Part shown: in pieces, positions 44,026 to 57,600 of the stretch
How positions within the stretch are numbered: the stretch's first letter is position 1
Layout: each line of letters begins with the position of its first letter
From: Leptidea sinapis
Lineage: Eukaryota; Arthropoda; Insecta; Lepidoptera; Pieridae
Reading direction: 5' to 3'
Length of the DNA: 64,000 nucleotides
NCBI RefSeq assembly: GCF_905404315.1
Contig: NC_066286.1
Span: forward strand, 10,981,501-11,045,500
Notes under the pieces: model-generated
Told to the model about the DNA's origin: nothing
The model's database searches: none
What the model saw: the letters and a program-made list of their open reading frames with translations, nothing else
Made by a program: the position numbers and the translations under genes

Positions 44026-44470
44026 ACACCGAGTACACATAACGATCTATTTTTATCCGAGACTTTTAGCAACAGCAACCCGAGCCGAAGGCGAGGCCTG
44101 ATAGTAATTTCGAGGATAAAATTGTTTTGTGGATGAGTTATAAACTCTGCTTTTCATTGCGATTGCGGTGAAATAAAACAGTTGTATAACATAACATTTC
44201 TTTAATTAATATTCAAAGTAAAATTAGTACAGTTTTGAATTCTAAGTAAATGTTTTTCCCCGGCATAGAGTGCTAAATCCTTTTATTCACTGGCCATTTT
44301 AACAATTTTAGCAAATTTGAAGATACGCACGAAAAAACAAGGCCAGTTTCCCGCCGCTTTTTTTTAAATCTTACGACATTGATATTGGCTTGGGCTCCAG
44401 ACTATAGGTCTGTTCATATCAGCCTATTATTAAATTAATTTTGTAATATATATATTTTATTGATTAATTA
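44026..44470. repeat. diverged direct duplication, unit 2 with insertions
   Basis: The second unit carries an extra ~40 bp (CAACCCGAGCCGAAGGCGAG at 44,076-44,095) and a longer insertion after AACAGTTGTATAACA. The GAAGGCGAGGC block resembles CTCGGCTTCGCCTCG at 57,466-57,480. Confidence 0.8.
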
Positions 44471-44624
44471 AATAACCTGCCGTACTTTAATTAAAATTTT
44501 AATATCTTATATGTTTTAAAATACACATGAGCCAAATAAATTAAAGTAAATATTATAAAATAACAAATTCTATCTCTGAACTTTTTTTGTTTTTGGGTGT
44601 ATGGCTCATTTTCTGCTTTCAGGG

Positions 44625-45080
44625 TCAAGTATAACAAATAGGTATTAATCCTGTTAATAAATAATAACGAACTACGAGTATGAAAGTAAATATGGAAATA
44701 GAGTTCTGAGGTTTGCCAACTTTACAGTGAGAGACAAACAAATTAATATGAACGGCCTGTAGGTGGTTTCTAAAATATGTGATGATCATCTGAATGTAAT
44801 GAGATGCCTCTCTGGTGTTTCTTAGCTTGTTCTTGTAGCGTAAAAAGCAATGAAATAGTTGATAGACTTGCTTGCATATGGAGATGTGATATGTGTATAC
44901 GTAGCTACTCTTCTTAGTCTGAATCCCAGGAGCTCCAGGTTGCAGTCTGCAAACAATAGCCTTCTTAGAGGCAAATATTTTATGGATATTCAACACCAAA
45001 TTCTTTCTAAGCCACGGTTCTCTATCATAAAACTTGATAAAATCATTACCACCATATTGGTAAGAATGCACCTTGGACAT
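44625..45080 (-). CDS. unrecognised ORF divergent from CPSF6
   Basis: A 151-codon minus-strand ORF from ATG at 45,080, beginning MSKVHSYQYGGNDFIKFYDR. The first ~60 residues (including FASKKAIVCRLQPGAPGIQT) have balanced composition. The rest is more hydrophobic and could be intron read-through. The frame stays open upstream to an acceptor-like TTTTCACAG ending at 45,140. A donor-like AAG/GTAAGG lies at 45,375-45,370, so a 5'-UTR exon followed by this one is possible. It would share a promoter region of under 200 bp with CPSF6. No family was recognised. Confidence 0.35.
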   Translation of the reverse strand: MSKVHSYQYGGNDFIKFYDREPWLRKNLVLNIHKIFASKKAIVCRLQPGAPGIQTKKSSYVYTYHISICKQVYQLFHCFLRYKNKLRNTREASHYIQMIITYFRNHLQAVHINLFVSHCKVGKPQNSISIFTFILVVRYYLLTGLIPICYT

Positions 45081-45375
45081 ACCACTTGTCACTTTTTCTT
45101 TTGATGGGTTGATAACAGTCCGCGTTCCTTTCGCTACAGCTGTGAAAACTGTTTTAGAATCTGTTAATTATTCCACATAATATTAAAGTAACACTTCCTT
45201 CATATATTTATTGCAATAATATTAACTAATGTATTATGTAATATGTTCATTATTTTGAGTTTTCCTTGTTAATATTATTATGTCATTTAATTTTAGTATG
45301 TACCTATAACTGTATGTCCTGATCCAAATAATGTTTACTACAAACTTTTGATGCGATTCATTTTTTTCCCTTACC

Positions 45376-45562
45376 TTGTTTAAAATAAAAACACCTCAAT
45401 CTAGTTGAACGTACAATGCTTCCTACTGAAATAGCAAACCAACAAAAAATTTAAGCTGGCGGATTTACAGAACGTGCGAGCCAGAAAAAAAAACTGCGGT
45501 CGCCGGTCTGCGAGTGTTGAGTTTTCCAACGCTAGTCGCCATTTCTGATTTCGATCATAAAA
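45376..45562. promoter_or_regulatory. CPSF6 5' flank, possibly a bidirectional promoter
   Basis: GC content rises here (CTGCGGTCGCCGGTCTGCGA at 45,494) between the CPSF6 start and a minus-strand donor-like site at 45,375. CGCCATTTC and the AAAATGGCG around the start codon resemble YY1-type motifs often found near transcription starts. No TATA box was placed with confidence. Confidence 0.4.
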
Positions 45563-45628
45563 ATGGCGGATGGAGGCGTCGATATAGATTTGTACGCTGA
45601 TGATATTGAATCGGACTTTAATAGACAA
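45563..45628 (+). CDS. CPSF6: CPSF6 exon 1
   Basis: Codes residues 1-22, starting MADGGVDIDLYADDIESD. The start ATAAAAATGGCGG is well placed and no upstream in-frame ATG is seen close by. It ends CAA before donor GTAATA, phase 0. Intron 1 is only 114 bp. Confidence 0.93.
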
Positions 45629-48600
45629 GTAATAATATTCATAATAATTATATTATATGTTGTTTAATATTTGTGTGTTGTTTCATATTTATAATGTTCA
45701 TCAAACTTGATCGTGTACTTATTGCACATTGTATGATTACAGGATGAATTTGGCGGAGAGAATGTCGACTTGTACGACGACGTAATTTCTGCACCAACGT
45801 TAAAATCCGAAACTGGAGATGGAGGTCCAAACTCTGGTCAACAGCATCCTCCGGAGGACACAAACGGGAACTCATCATACCACAGCAACGCTTCAGGCCA
45901 TGGGCATCATAGCCGCCGCTTTCAGCTTTACGTCGGCAATCTAACATGGGTTCGTACCTAACAGTTTGTCTTTGTTTTAAGTTGTATGTATATACGGTTT
46001 TAATATGTTAATAGTATTTACTTAATGTGTAATTAAGGACTGCCAAAAATATATTTTTATATTTACTAGCTAGTTTGTTATATTTCAATAATTGGTCAAT
46101 TTGATATTATTCTTAGTTACTTGGCAATTGAGAATTTAGTGGAATACGATTTTTGACAAAATGGGATTTCTCATAATATATTTTGGCAGTCTACCTACCT
46201 GGGTGTCAAATGAAAAAGCTTAAATTTTATATAGTAATAACACAGTGATAAGGTATTAGTAGTCAACTACATATTGAGAAGATCAAGATATATTATAAAC
46301 GGATAGTAAATTGTTAAGTCTCAACAGCATACATTAATCGGAAATAAATATGTTCTTTCAATAAATCTTATGTATTTTGCAGTTCTGTCTTCAAATTATT
46401 ACATTGATGTGAATCTTGACACTATGAATCCTGAAATTATTGTAAAACATGTATTAATAGTAAAATTTTATTGCAATTCAAGTCGTGAAACTGGTTGCAT
46501 ATAATATTTGTATTACATATATAATTGGTGTAATATTATCATTCTTTCTGGCTTTTTAATGCAGTAGTCCATATTCTATTTGTTCATAGTTTTGATGTTA
46601 GACTAAATATTTTTATCTGTATTGTTGCTCTAGTGTACACATTGATGACTTACCATAAAAATGCTATTTAAAATAGCCCTCGAACTGGGAAGTTAGTTTA
46701 CTCCAGCTATAGAATCACCCTTACACTAGAGTTATTAGAATAAAATAAGATTACAGTTTCTATTTGAGGCTTTAATAATCTGAAGTGCTGATATCTCTTC
46801 AATTTTTTTTTAATTTTGTAAACAAGATAGATATTTCATTTAAAATACAAATCAATGCTAAGTTATGTTATACCATTCTATTAATTCACAACTGATTGAT
46901 CAGGACTATATGATTTAGTTAATAAGGTCTAAAAGATTAAGTGTGTGCTTTGTTTATTATCTTTTTCTTAAGCACTTTATTAGATTTTTCTAGTTCAGTC
47001 TTGATTATTGTATTATGCATAAAAGAAATGTGAAAAAAAATGTAAGAGATGTTACAACTGATTGTTCTTAAAATTTACTTACTCAATAATAGTTGACTAC
47101 CATTACAGAGAGAGGCATTTTCATTTGATAACACTTATATAAGTGACATATGGAGATAAGTTTTGGTGCTAATATTTGCACATAGTGTTAGAAGCATCAA
47201 AATTTTCAGTTTTAATTTGATAAGGCACCTTACAAAGAAAAAAGTTATATAGAAGTAAATGTATTGCTTTATTTTTTAAGGTTGGTGGAGAAAAGTTAAT
47301 GAAAAGATAGAGTAATTATGGATGTATGTGGACTATTAACAGGACAGTGTGAAATATAATGTTTCAGTAAGAACTTCTATATTATGACTTACCTTAAAAA
47401 ATAGTCATATTCTCTTATAGCAACATATATGGACTTATTACATATTTAAGTGCAAATTATGGAGAACCATTTATTACTGGCTTCAACTATTAATGCTGAT
47501 TTTCTATTATTCCCCTTGCATCTTGTGTGTGAAATATTATAATAGTACAGTTATAAGGCTTTATAACAACTGAAAACCTGATCTAATATTCATTTATTGT
47601 ATGGATAAAACTAATATCTAGCTAGTTATGAATGGTGTAACCTAAAATGGATTTGAATGTAAGCCTTTTTTATACAATGTGTGTGTGTGGAAGCAACATA
47701 ATAATGTGCTTTATCTTGCTGTATTGTTCATAATAATTCATATAAACTCTATACAGGGCTTTGAACTATGTTTTACTACTTTCACACAAATGTCTTAAAT
47801 ATGAAATTGGCAATACAAAAGTGGAATTGCCACCATTGTCACAATTATGGTGAAGTCCCCAACATTTTCTCAGCTGTGCTTAGCTACTTCCTGTGATATG
47901 ACATCTTTATGGTTATGAAAAATAGTACAACCATTGTTAGTTACTAGAAAAGTTGATAACAGTTGCATGCATCAGCATGTATTTTAAAGGTTGCTAAATT
48001 AGAGTAATTTGGTTACAACATCCTCTGGCATTAAAGTTGAAATCATTCTTCATTAAAATAGGTATATGTGTATATGTTATCTATTTCAAAGACCTTGGGT
48101 GTGATTATGAAGAGCAGTTCTGTTAACGACACTCTCTAGTGTTAAATAGTGAAATAATTGTTTCATTATCTACAATGTGAACAGTAATTTCATTGAATAG
48201 AACCTCATCCAAAACTAACAAATGCATTCAATATTGGATTTGGTATTTTATGTAAGGGATGAGACGAGCAGGATGTTAAGCTGATGGTTATCAATATGTC
48301 CTGCCCATTACAATGCAGTGCTGCTCAGGATCATTGAAAAATCCAAAAATTCTGAGTGGCACTACAATTGCGCTTGTCTTCTTGATTAATGGGATATTAA
48401 GTCTCATTTGCCCACAATTTAACCAGCATCCTGTGCAAAGGAGCCTCCCACTGGTTCCAGCATATTCTGTTGAGTTGAGTGGCCTTAATTGTTACTTTGT
48501 GTCTGAATTGGATTATTAGATGGTAAAATATCTTTAGTGTTATTATCATTTAAAATAAAAGCCAAAATATGAGTTATTAAATATCAAAATCTCAAAAGTC

Positions 48601-51600
48601 TATATGCCAAAGTTACAGTAATAATTTTTTGTCAGCTATATATAGTTAGTTGTTTTTTATGTATTTTTGATAAAAATCTGTCATTGATTAACATTTTGTT
48701 ACATATTGTAAGGTGCCGTATCATTTTAGAATAAAGAGCAAACATTTTAAAAGTTCAGTTAATGTTAACCAGTTACTTGTATAATAGCATAATATTTTAT
48801 AAATTCTTTTATGACGGCATTAATTTGAATTCAAAATGGTGTCTACATGAAAATTGCAAACATTCTACTTATTTTAAAAGAAACCAGCTATTTAATTCTT
48901 GAATAATAGAGAATAGAATTAACAGTTTTTAAGAAGTATAAAATTGGATGATAAATGTATTCTTTTATTATTTTTGCTCATACTGTGATAGTTTAATATA
49001 TTTAAATTTTTTGAGTCAAATGTCATTATGATGGTTTTAATGTTATTCTATGATTGACTTTTATTATTAAAAAGGTTAAGCTACAAATTGGGAGACATTT
49101 TATGCTTGATGTATTGTTTTTATTATCAAGTGTTACCAGTCCCAGTAAAGTACTTCCCCATCCTTAGAATTTATTATATTATATTTTTTGATTACTATAT
49201 ACCACAGTTTTCATCTAATTTGTAGTCCCCTTTTTTTGTACTGGACAATAATAGAATAATCACGTAATATTAAACTCTTCACAAATCATGCTTAAAATTA
49301 TGGTTATAGTCACTAATATAATACCATAAGTACTGTTCATCCATTATCAATGAAAATGTAGGATATTTACGAATAATTCACAGTTATATACTATGAATAC
49401 TTGTGTGTAAAACACATCCACACACACAAAGTCATGAAAGTTAATATTTTTGTGTGATAACTTTTTGACATTGTTCTCTTTATAAATGTGTGCAGTAACA
49501 TTAACTGAACAGTAAATTTAAGATTATGCTGCAAACATAAGAAAAGAATCTTAGTTTTATTAAAGAGATATTTAGGATAACATCAGATTATGGACTGTTT
49601 AAGGCAGGCCACAGATCATTATTAGTTTTAGTATTCAAATGTAGAATAGTTAATAATAGCTTGAAATAACATTAGCAACACTTTAATTGGACCTTCATGA
49701 TATTTATTTATATTATTATAATACATATTAATTTTATGTTAACTGTGTTACAAATTACATTGTTATCCATGAAACATTCCATAAATTATAATATCTCTTT
49801 ATATCATATTAACTAAGAGATGTTACAGTTATTTTTAACTAATTTATTTGAGCTAAGAGTACTATTTTATTTTTGAGTTTTATATATGTTTGTGTGTGTG
49901 ACGAATGAACTGATGTTTTAAAACATTCACTTGTGTAACTTTGTGTTGTAAGTATGCATCTACAAAATGAAGTTATATGTCCTTAAAGATTATTCATCAA
50001 AATTAAACAAAAATATTTTGTTTTATATTTAAACATGTTAATAGTTTATATATTATGTTTGTTTTCCAAATATTATCAGCTTTTTTCGAAGTTGGGTAAG
50101 TGAAAAGCTACATTTGCTTAGTGATGTGACATTTCACTTATGAAAAGCATGGGTGTAACTATTTATACTTTAATGAATATTGGTTGTTGAGAGATAAGGT
50201 TTTGACAATATTAATAAGTGAATTGTTTATATATTTCACAATTTATAAATGTCAATTACTTATGCGGTGACTAGTAAAATAAATACACAATCTAATTCAT
50301 GTTTATCATAGTTATAAATACTAACATTTCTTTTTTATCAGGTTTTTTTGAGGTAAGGTAATTTGTGTTATTATAAATTTTCTGTCTATACTATTGTTTC
50401 CGAAATTATATGTTGGCGCTCTTTGTATTATAATTAATTTCAAACAATATTTTAGTTTGTCCAATATATTTATCGAATAAATATAATTGTTATATTTAGA
50501 TTAATATGTTTATAACAACAAACTGAATCCATATTATTCTATTAAGTTTAGGGTTTATATTTCAGTATGTATGCTCTTGACGATAGATACCATTGTTCTG
50601 AATGTTGTGAGAGAATACTATTACTGGATTTATGCACCAATATGCAGTAGTAATTGACGAGATGAAATTCCCCTATCACAATATCATATTTAAGTCCAGT
50701 ATTGACGAACATAAAATTACTACCGTAATTTAATTGCAAAGTTGTTATTTTATGCCCCCTTCCAGCCTACCGATACTCTCTAAGAAAAAAGCGATTGTAT
50801 GAAATGTGCAGTCATTGACAGCTTGAGAGTTGATGGCTATAATATTGTAAAAACGGATATAGCCGAAATCCACTACGTTTAAAGAAACCGTTCGCTTTCA
50901 AACTTAGCCAGAATATACTTCGTCGCGATAATAATGTAATTACTATTTCAAACTTACGTCAAATCATTGCACGTTTCATACAAAATTTTATTTTTTTCTT
51001 AGGTAGTCCCTTCTCTTATTACGTAGTAATTTGACTTACACCATCTTTGCCCCCTTCCAGTAGTTGAATATGTATACCGGAGATAACTTTACTCAAAACC
51101 AAGCCTGATATCAATGTACAAATGAGATCCATACTGCTATTTCTTTTTCATGGTTAAAATCTTCATACGCACACTGCATATGCACACCACATGTCACTTA
51201 CTAAATCATACATATTAATATGTTTATATACTACTATAACAAATTAATTGAATACAAAACTAAATTATTGTAATACTTTATACGTAACGAATATATTCTT
51301 AGACACATACTAATTATAATTTTTTTGTTTTCAATGCTTTTATATTGTGTGATATAAAATTTGTCTGTAATTTAAATGTATTTCTTCGTTTTCGGAACAC
51401 TCGAGGGGTACATTATTATAAAATAAAATACATCTGGCCTTACTGCCTATGTCCCTCAGGTCGAGTCTTATCATACTTTTATAAGTTCCAACGGAAACTT
51501 GTATGACATGGCGTCATTTTGTGTATCCGTAAATAACATCACACGGATCCTAAATTTTCTAGATCCCGCTCCCTTTGTTTTGAAGTCACGTATTTGTATA

Positions 51601-54600
51601 TCTAGGAGTAATTAATCCATTATATTAAAAATGTACATATTTTTTAATGCGGAAAAATAATGAATATTATTATACCGATTATATAATACAAAAAAACTAA
51701 TTCAATGTACAATAAATAAAGAGTCAACAAAATTTTATTGTGAAATAATGCGTTCGGCGTAATGTGCCATGAATATTCTTCAACTATAGGAGTAGGTCCA
51801 ACAATAGGAGTTGGTGAGACATCAATGTTAGCGATGGGCGAATATTGCTAAATCTAATTGAAATAGGTAGTCTTTGGTAAAAGTTGATAACATTCTGTTA
51901 GTCGATTGTTCTCGAAATACGGCGTGCGGTGTCAACTTTTAACTATTAATTTGTTGCGCAGCGCATCTATTAGGCTATTCTCGTACGTGCCATTAAATAA
52001 GAACTTTATAAAAGGTCAATAATATACAAGGCCGTGCGCTGCGCCACAAATCAAAAGTTAAAAGTCCTTGCGCCCGTCGACTGCCTCGCAGTCGAATCAA
52101 ATGTGCAATACCTCAATTTTCGATCGAGTCGATTTTTTTTGCCATAATTGCCCATCGCTAATAAATATATGTATTTAAGTTTCTCTTACAGTTATAGTTA
52201 AAGCTAAAAGGGATTATGGCACCCCTTTGTGTCATTGTTGAACCCCCTAATGTGTCACGTGATCTATGGATGGCTCAATTATCCTAATAGGGTCTCGGTG
52301 TTCACTGCCACTAGCCACTGACCGTAGACGAATTAGAACGTGCGATGATATTTTAAAGAAATCTGTTACAAGTAGATGCGAGATAACTTGTTAAATATAC
52401 AATCATATTATGGAATCTGTGAATTTATTTATCGCTTAATAGTTCTTTGTTATGTGATAATACAGCAACCTGTTATTATTTACCTCTATCACCAAATGTG
52501 TATATATTATGTTTACATCGATAATTTCATTATCTATATTTATACATACCTATTGTATGCTTAGTTAGGGTCGCACAGTGACTTCAGTAAGTCCTCTTGT
52601 CAGCTCATAGTAAAAATCTGCATTCTTTTGTATGAATTAGCCTCGAAAATAATTGAGATTAGAGCATTGCACCTGAAATAAAGTCTCTATTGGTTCCATA
52701 AAAAATATGTACGTCTACGCTAAAAATATTGTAAAAATAAAATTACTAGGGACTGCAACGGCTTAGTACTAGAAGTTGTAGAAAACGTGAAACGTCGTTT
52801 AAAGTATATTTATTATTTTAGACTAAATATTGTTTTTCTCGGAATACCTTCGCGCAAATATAAAAATGAAAGTAAATTTAGATAAGACCATTTAGTTGTA
52901 TTCACTCTTCCTGTGATAATTACGTTCCAACCGTTTAATGTTGTCTTATTTATAAACAAATATCATTGGAAACCAATGTGGATATCTTGAATAAAGCAAT
53001 AATTACAAGCAATCTGTTTCCTTTAAACCCAAAGCCTTCTTGTATAAAAAAAGAAAAATTGTGGAATATGATTGATGATTGGATGAATGGGATTAGTATT
53101 TTTAGTTTATGATATTAAAAAATATGAAATAGAAGTTAATACACATAATAGTTCCGGGATAATTATGAGGTATGTGTTTACACAACAATGTTTGTATATC
53201 GTTTGAAGGCTTTTGCGCAATTTCGCTTTCCTTAGTTTTGGATACGATTCTTTCAGTGGGCGACCGATCAAGATATTGCTAACGCGATCGCTGACGTGGG
53301 CGTCACAGATTTCCAGGACGTTAAGTTCTTCGAGAACAGGGCTAATGGACAGTCGAAAGGATTCTGCGTTATATCTCTGGGATCTGACCAGGCCATGAGA
53401 TTGGTTATGGAGCGTTTACCAAAAAAGGAGATTCATGGACAGCATCCAGTGGTGACGATGCCTAGCAAGCAGGTAAAGATAATTTGATACATGTAGTTGT
53501 TGTTTCTTAGATATTTTGGTAGATATCTATGAAATGAGTTAATAACATGAGAGGAAAACAATGCGCAGAAGTAAAACATATGGTCTCAATGGCGAGGACG
53601 GTAGCTATATGTGCAGAGATTAAGTCTATAGAGCGGTCGTTTGCAAAGTTTACAAATAGTTGTAACAATGTATAGACAATAAGGTACACAATAAGAACGT
53701 TTATTTTAGCTATCTAACGGAAGCGATCGCAAATTGAGAGACGTGCAGGCATAGGTTATGGCAGGTCCAAGCAGCAACTAAATTCATACAAATTAAACAT
53801 TCTATATTTTTCTTTGTTATAACATACAAGTAGTAGTATTTATAAATTATTTATAGTTATTAAATGCTTTATTATTATATGACTGCTTGCTGACGTCACG
53901 CAGACATTAAAGTTGCTAAGTTCTGCTCCTGCATCATCAAGAAATTAAATTGTGGTTTTGACAAAATCATAAGTGGGCAAAACTACAAATGCATAAACAC
54001 GAATAATATAAGATTTTTAAGTTATTTACTCTGCATTCGCGTGTTATACCTGCGTGTTGAGAATGGGACAGACGGCATCTTGATGACGTCAGTAATCCGA
54101 TACTAAAAGTCACCAATCAATAGCAAAATTGACTAACTAACCATGGTCTTCTATTACGTCATGGAAACGTGTGTGACAAAGCGCCGTACCTGTCTGCAGT
54201 GCGCGGGGTTGTAGAAATGGAATTCTCAATTAAAGGAAAATAACACTAAGTAGTTTGAAGAAAAGTTTCAAAAATTGTTTTTTCCTAAAAGCATGTTAAT
54301 GATGTGCCACTATGTGAATAAATACTATACAAGACAGTTTCCGGATACACTACACAACCCAGTGGCACGATGGAACAGCATTGGCGTGTTACGCAATTGC
54401 GCATTAGGTAGTGATGAATGATGTGGAAGTGTAATAGTAGTGCAGTGGCCAACCTTGTCTTGGCCAGGGACCATTTTGATTTCTTCACGATGTACAAGAA
54501 AAATAAACTGAATCGAACGAGATTTGACCTTGCATCTTCTGCACCAGTTCAGTAATCCTAGGACTAATATGATTACACAAAGCCATGCGAAAATCATCGC

Positions 54601-57600
54601 TTTATCGGTTCCTTACATTAATTTTAATTACTAACAACGCAGAAAACCCTTTCTCGCATAAATAGGTAGTAGAGACAATTAATAGGGCAATTTACCGAAT
54701 TTTGAAACTTCTCAATGAATAATTACATTTAAATGCGTCCTTACCTTACAGTTCCTATCATTTTGAAATTCTATGACTATTACAAACCATATAATATGCT
54801 TACGTCGTAAGTATATTTTGTACGTACCTGTGCCTATATTTCTCATTGTCATACCGAAAGAATTTGTCATAGCATACTAAGTAACATGTGTACACAATTA
54901 CCTATTTTATTGTAAAATCAAAATAGAACAAATGCCAATAGGTACTGATGCACTTCTTTGCACGTACAGCTAACTAAATAGAATCACTGATACCGTCAAG
55001 CTTAACAAATAACAGAAGAAAAGTAGTACAACAACGTCTGACCGGCTCAAGCGACTAGCAATCGAGAATACAATAACAATGTACATTATATTATTATATT
55101 CCCTTCCTACAGCGTCCCCAGCGCCTAAGGCCACTCCCACTCTCGCTCTTACAACGTGCAGCGTGCATGATGGTATTGCCCGCGAAATTTGAAATTGGTT
55201 CGCGGTCTGCGGACCACTGGTTGGGAACCACTGTAGTAGAGACTTAAGATGCGTACAGAATGGTGAAATGTATCATGCAATGAAAGAATTAGCCGTACAC
55301 ATTTCTGCAATGTATCATGACAGGTTTGTAACGAAATACACTTAACAATTTCTCATAGTTTGGATTTCACACATGACAATTCACAACGTTACGCCGCACA
55401 AAGGTCGAATGATACATTTTATGTTATGTTTCACTAGTCTGTACGCCCCTTTAAAGTAAAGCTAAAGCAATCCTACGGTAAAGATCTAATTTAAGTATAA
55501 AATTGTAATATTGGAGAAATTTTCTTATTCTGGAGAATAAACTGCATACATACAATCAATTGCGTTTTACTATAGAGCGTTAGGATTTTAGTAAAACACA
55601 CTTAGGCTTTCCGATAAAGGACAAACATTTTAATGAATATTTCAGGCGTTGAACCAATTTGAGAGCCAGTCGAAGACACGGTCAACCCCACCGGGCTCCA
55701 ACCCTGGGATGAGAGGACCTCATCCAGGTGGACCACCTGGACCACATCCTGGAGGTATATTTTTTTTTATAATAAAGCGTGTTAAACTGGACCCGAGTAA
55801 AATTGATATAATCAAAATTATTTAGGCCTGTGTTTCTGACGTAAAAGCAAACTTTTTACAAACTGACACCCAATCTCGCCTCTGTACCACGTAGAAACTA
55901 CGTTTAGTAAGTTAAACTAAGGATAGATAGGTTATTGAAAACAGCCGCTACTAAATGTGCTGCTCATATGTGATAGCGCCGTTTAAATGAAGCAAACGAA
56001 ATCAGGGATAAACGCCTATCTCAACAGAGGAAATTTATCTCGAGAACAATAATTTCAAAAGAAAGTTGCGGAGAGCTCAAAATAGTTCTATCTATTGCGT
56101 CATGTTGCAATGCAGCAATGAACGTAAGCGCATTAAAATTTGATTATAGATAGAAATTCTGCCACAGATCGCACCCATGCTGTAAGCCGTTAAGGAGTTC
56201 CATTGTTTATATTCAACTACGACAATTACTTGACCATAATGACGTTACGGTAGGTGACAAATATCCTAATAGCATAATATAATGAATATTTAGTTGACAC
56301 ATTTAACTATTTACAAGAGATACGGACTGACAGAAGAAAATGTTAACATGCACTACGTAAATAAATAAATTTGTAGGTACTTTGTTAATCGAAAAAAAGA
56401 GGGATAACACATAAAAAATATCAAAACTGTTTAAAGGGGATGGCAAGAATGGATCCAAATAATTTAAAAATTAAGGAAACATCGTACAAAAACGAGTTTA
56501 TATTAATTATAAAGATAAGTTTGTACGATGTTTATATAAAAATTATTGAGGCGCTAAGATTTGGGAGTCAAAAGAAATAAATTTTTATAATTTATTAAAA
56601 AATCATTCAAATCAGGCATCTTGCACTAACGAAACGCTTTGCGCAATTGACATCTACATTTTTTTGACATGACAGCCCTTGTCATAATTCATTTGGATGT
56701 TCCGACTTCCGACGCCATCGTATTATCGATACCACCTACTCAAATCAGTAGCAATTCACAATAAGATTCAATAAGATTATCATCGTTTTTTGATGTTAAA
56801 ATGAGTAGGTAACTTCTTTTATCTACACCGATGCTTAAAATTCTCTATTAAAGATTCTGAAAGAGCTTATTGCCAACATTAAAACACCCAATGTTCTAAT
56901 AAGCATTACATCATCCAAACGAGTGTTGTAATGTTGTACTGAATTTCATAACAACACTCCTATTTTTTTTCAATCCCTTCATGCTCAAAGAGTTTGAACA
57001 GACAGCCACATTCTTATTGCACGATGCGTGGTATCTGTATGAATTTCAAAAAAAGAACATTTTCGTTTACGCGCGTTCCACACTACCAGAACGTCGCGCG
57101 CCGTAAATGAAGTAGTTTATTCGAATCCCCGCCATTTTTCTTCGATATTTTTATTGTTTTGTTTACAAAAAATGAGCGATTCATATTAAACTCTGCAAAA
57201 GAACATAATATTCAAGTGAATTTTTATTATTGCACTATACAAACTGTAAATAATTACTACTAAAATAAATATTTTTTTCATTAATACTTAGTTTATTTGT
57301 ATATAATCAGTAATGGATGATATTAGGTTACTACTAGGACTAACTGTTTCAGAATCTTTTAGAGGATTCATATTATGGGTGTAGATCTTTATCTACACAG
57401 GACTTTTCTTGTATGCAACTGTTGATAATTAGTTATTAAAACACTCATGTGATACTATTATCACACTCGGCTTCGCCTCGTGAGATAAAGCCACATTCGT
57501 GTTTTAATACCGCTTATTACACAACAGTTGCATTAATAACTATAAAAGTATCGTCAGCGGTGGATTTACACTAGGGGCAGTTGGGGCAATTGCCCAGGGC

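Larger units (their letters stand above)
45950..53256 (+). other. CPSF6 intron 2 (7.3 kb)
   Basis: Splits the RRM between RNP2 and the first helix. It is mostly single-copy AT-rich sequence, and no exon-like segment was recognised inside it. It contains an R300 copy and two TIR elements listed separately. Confidence 0.85.
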
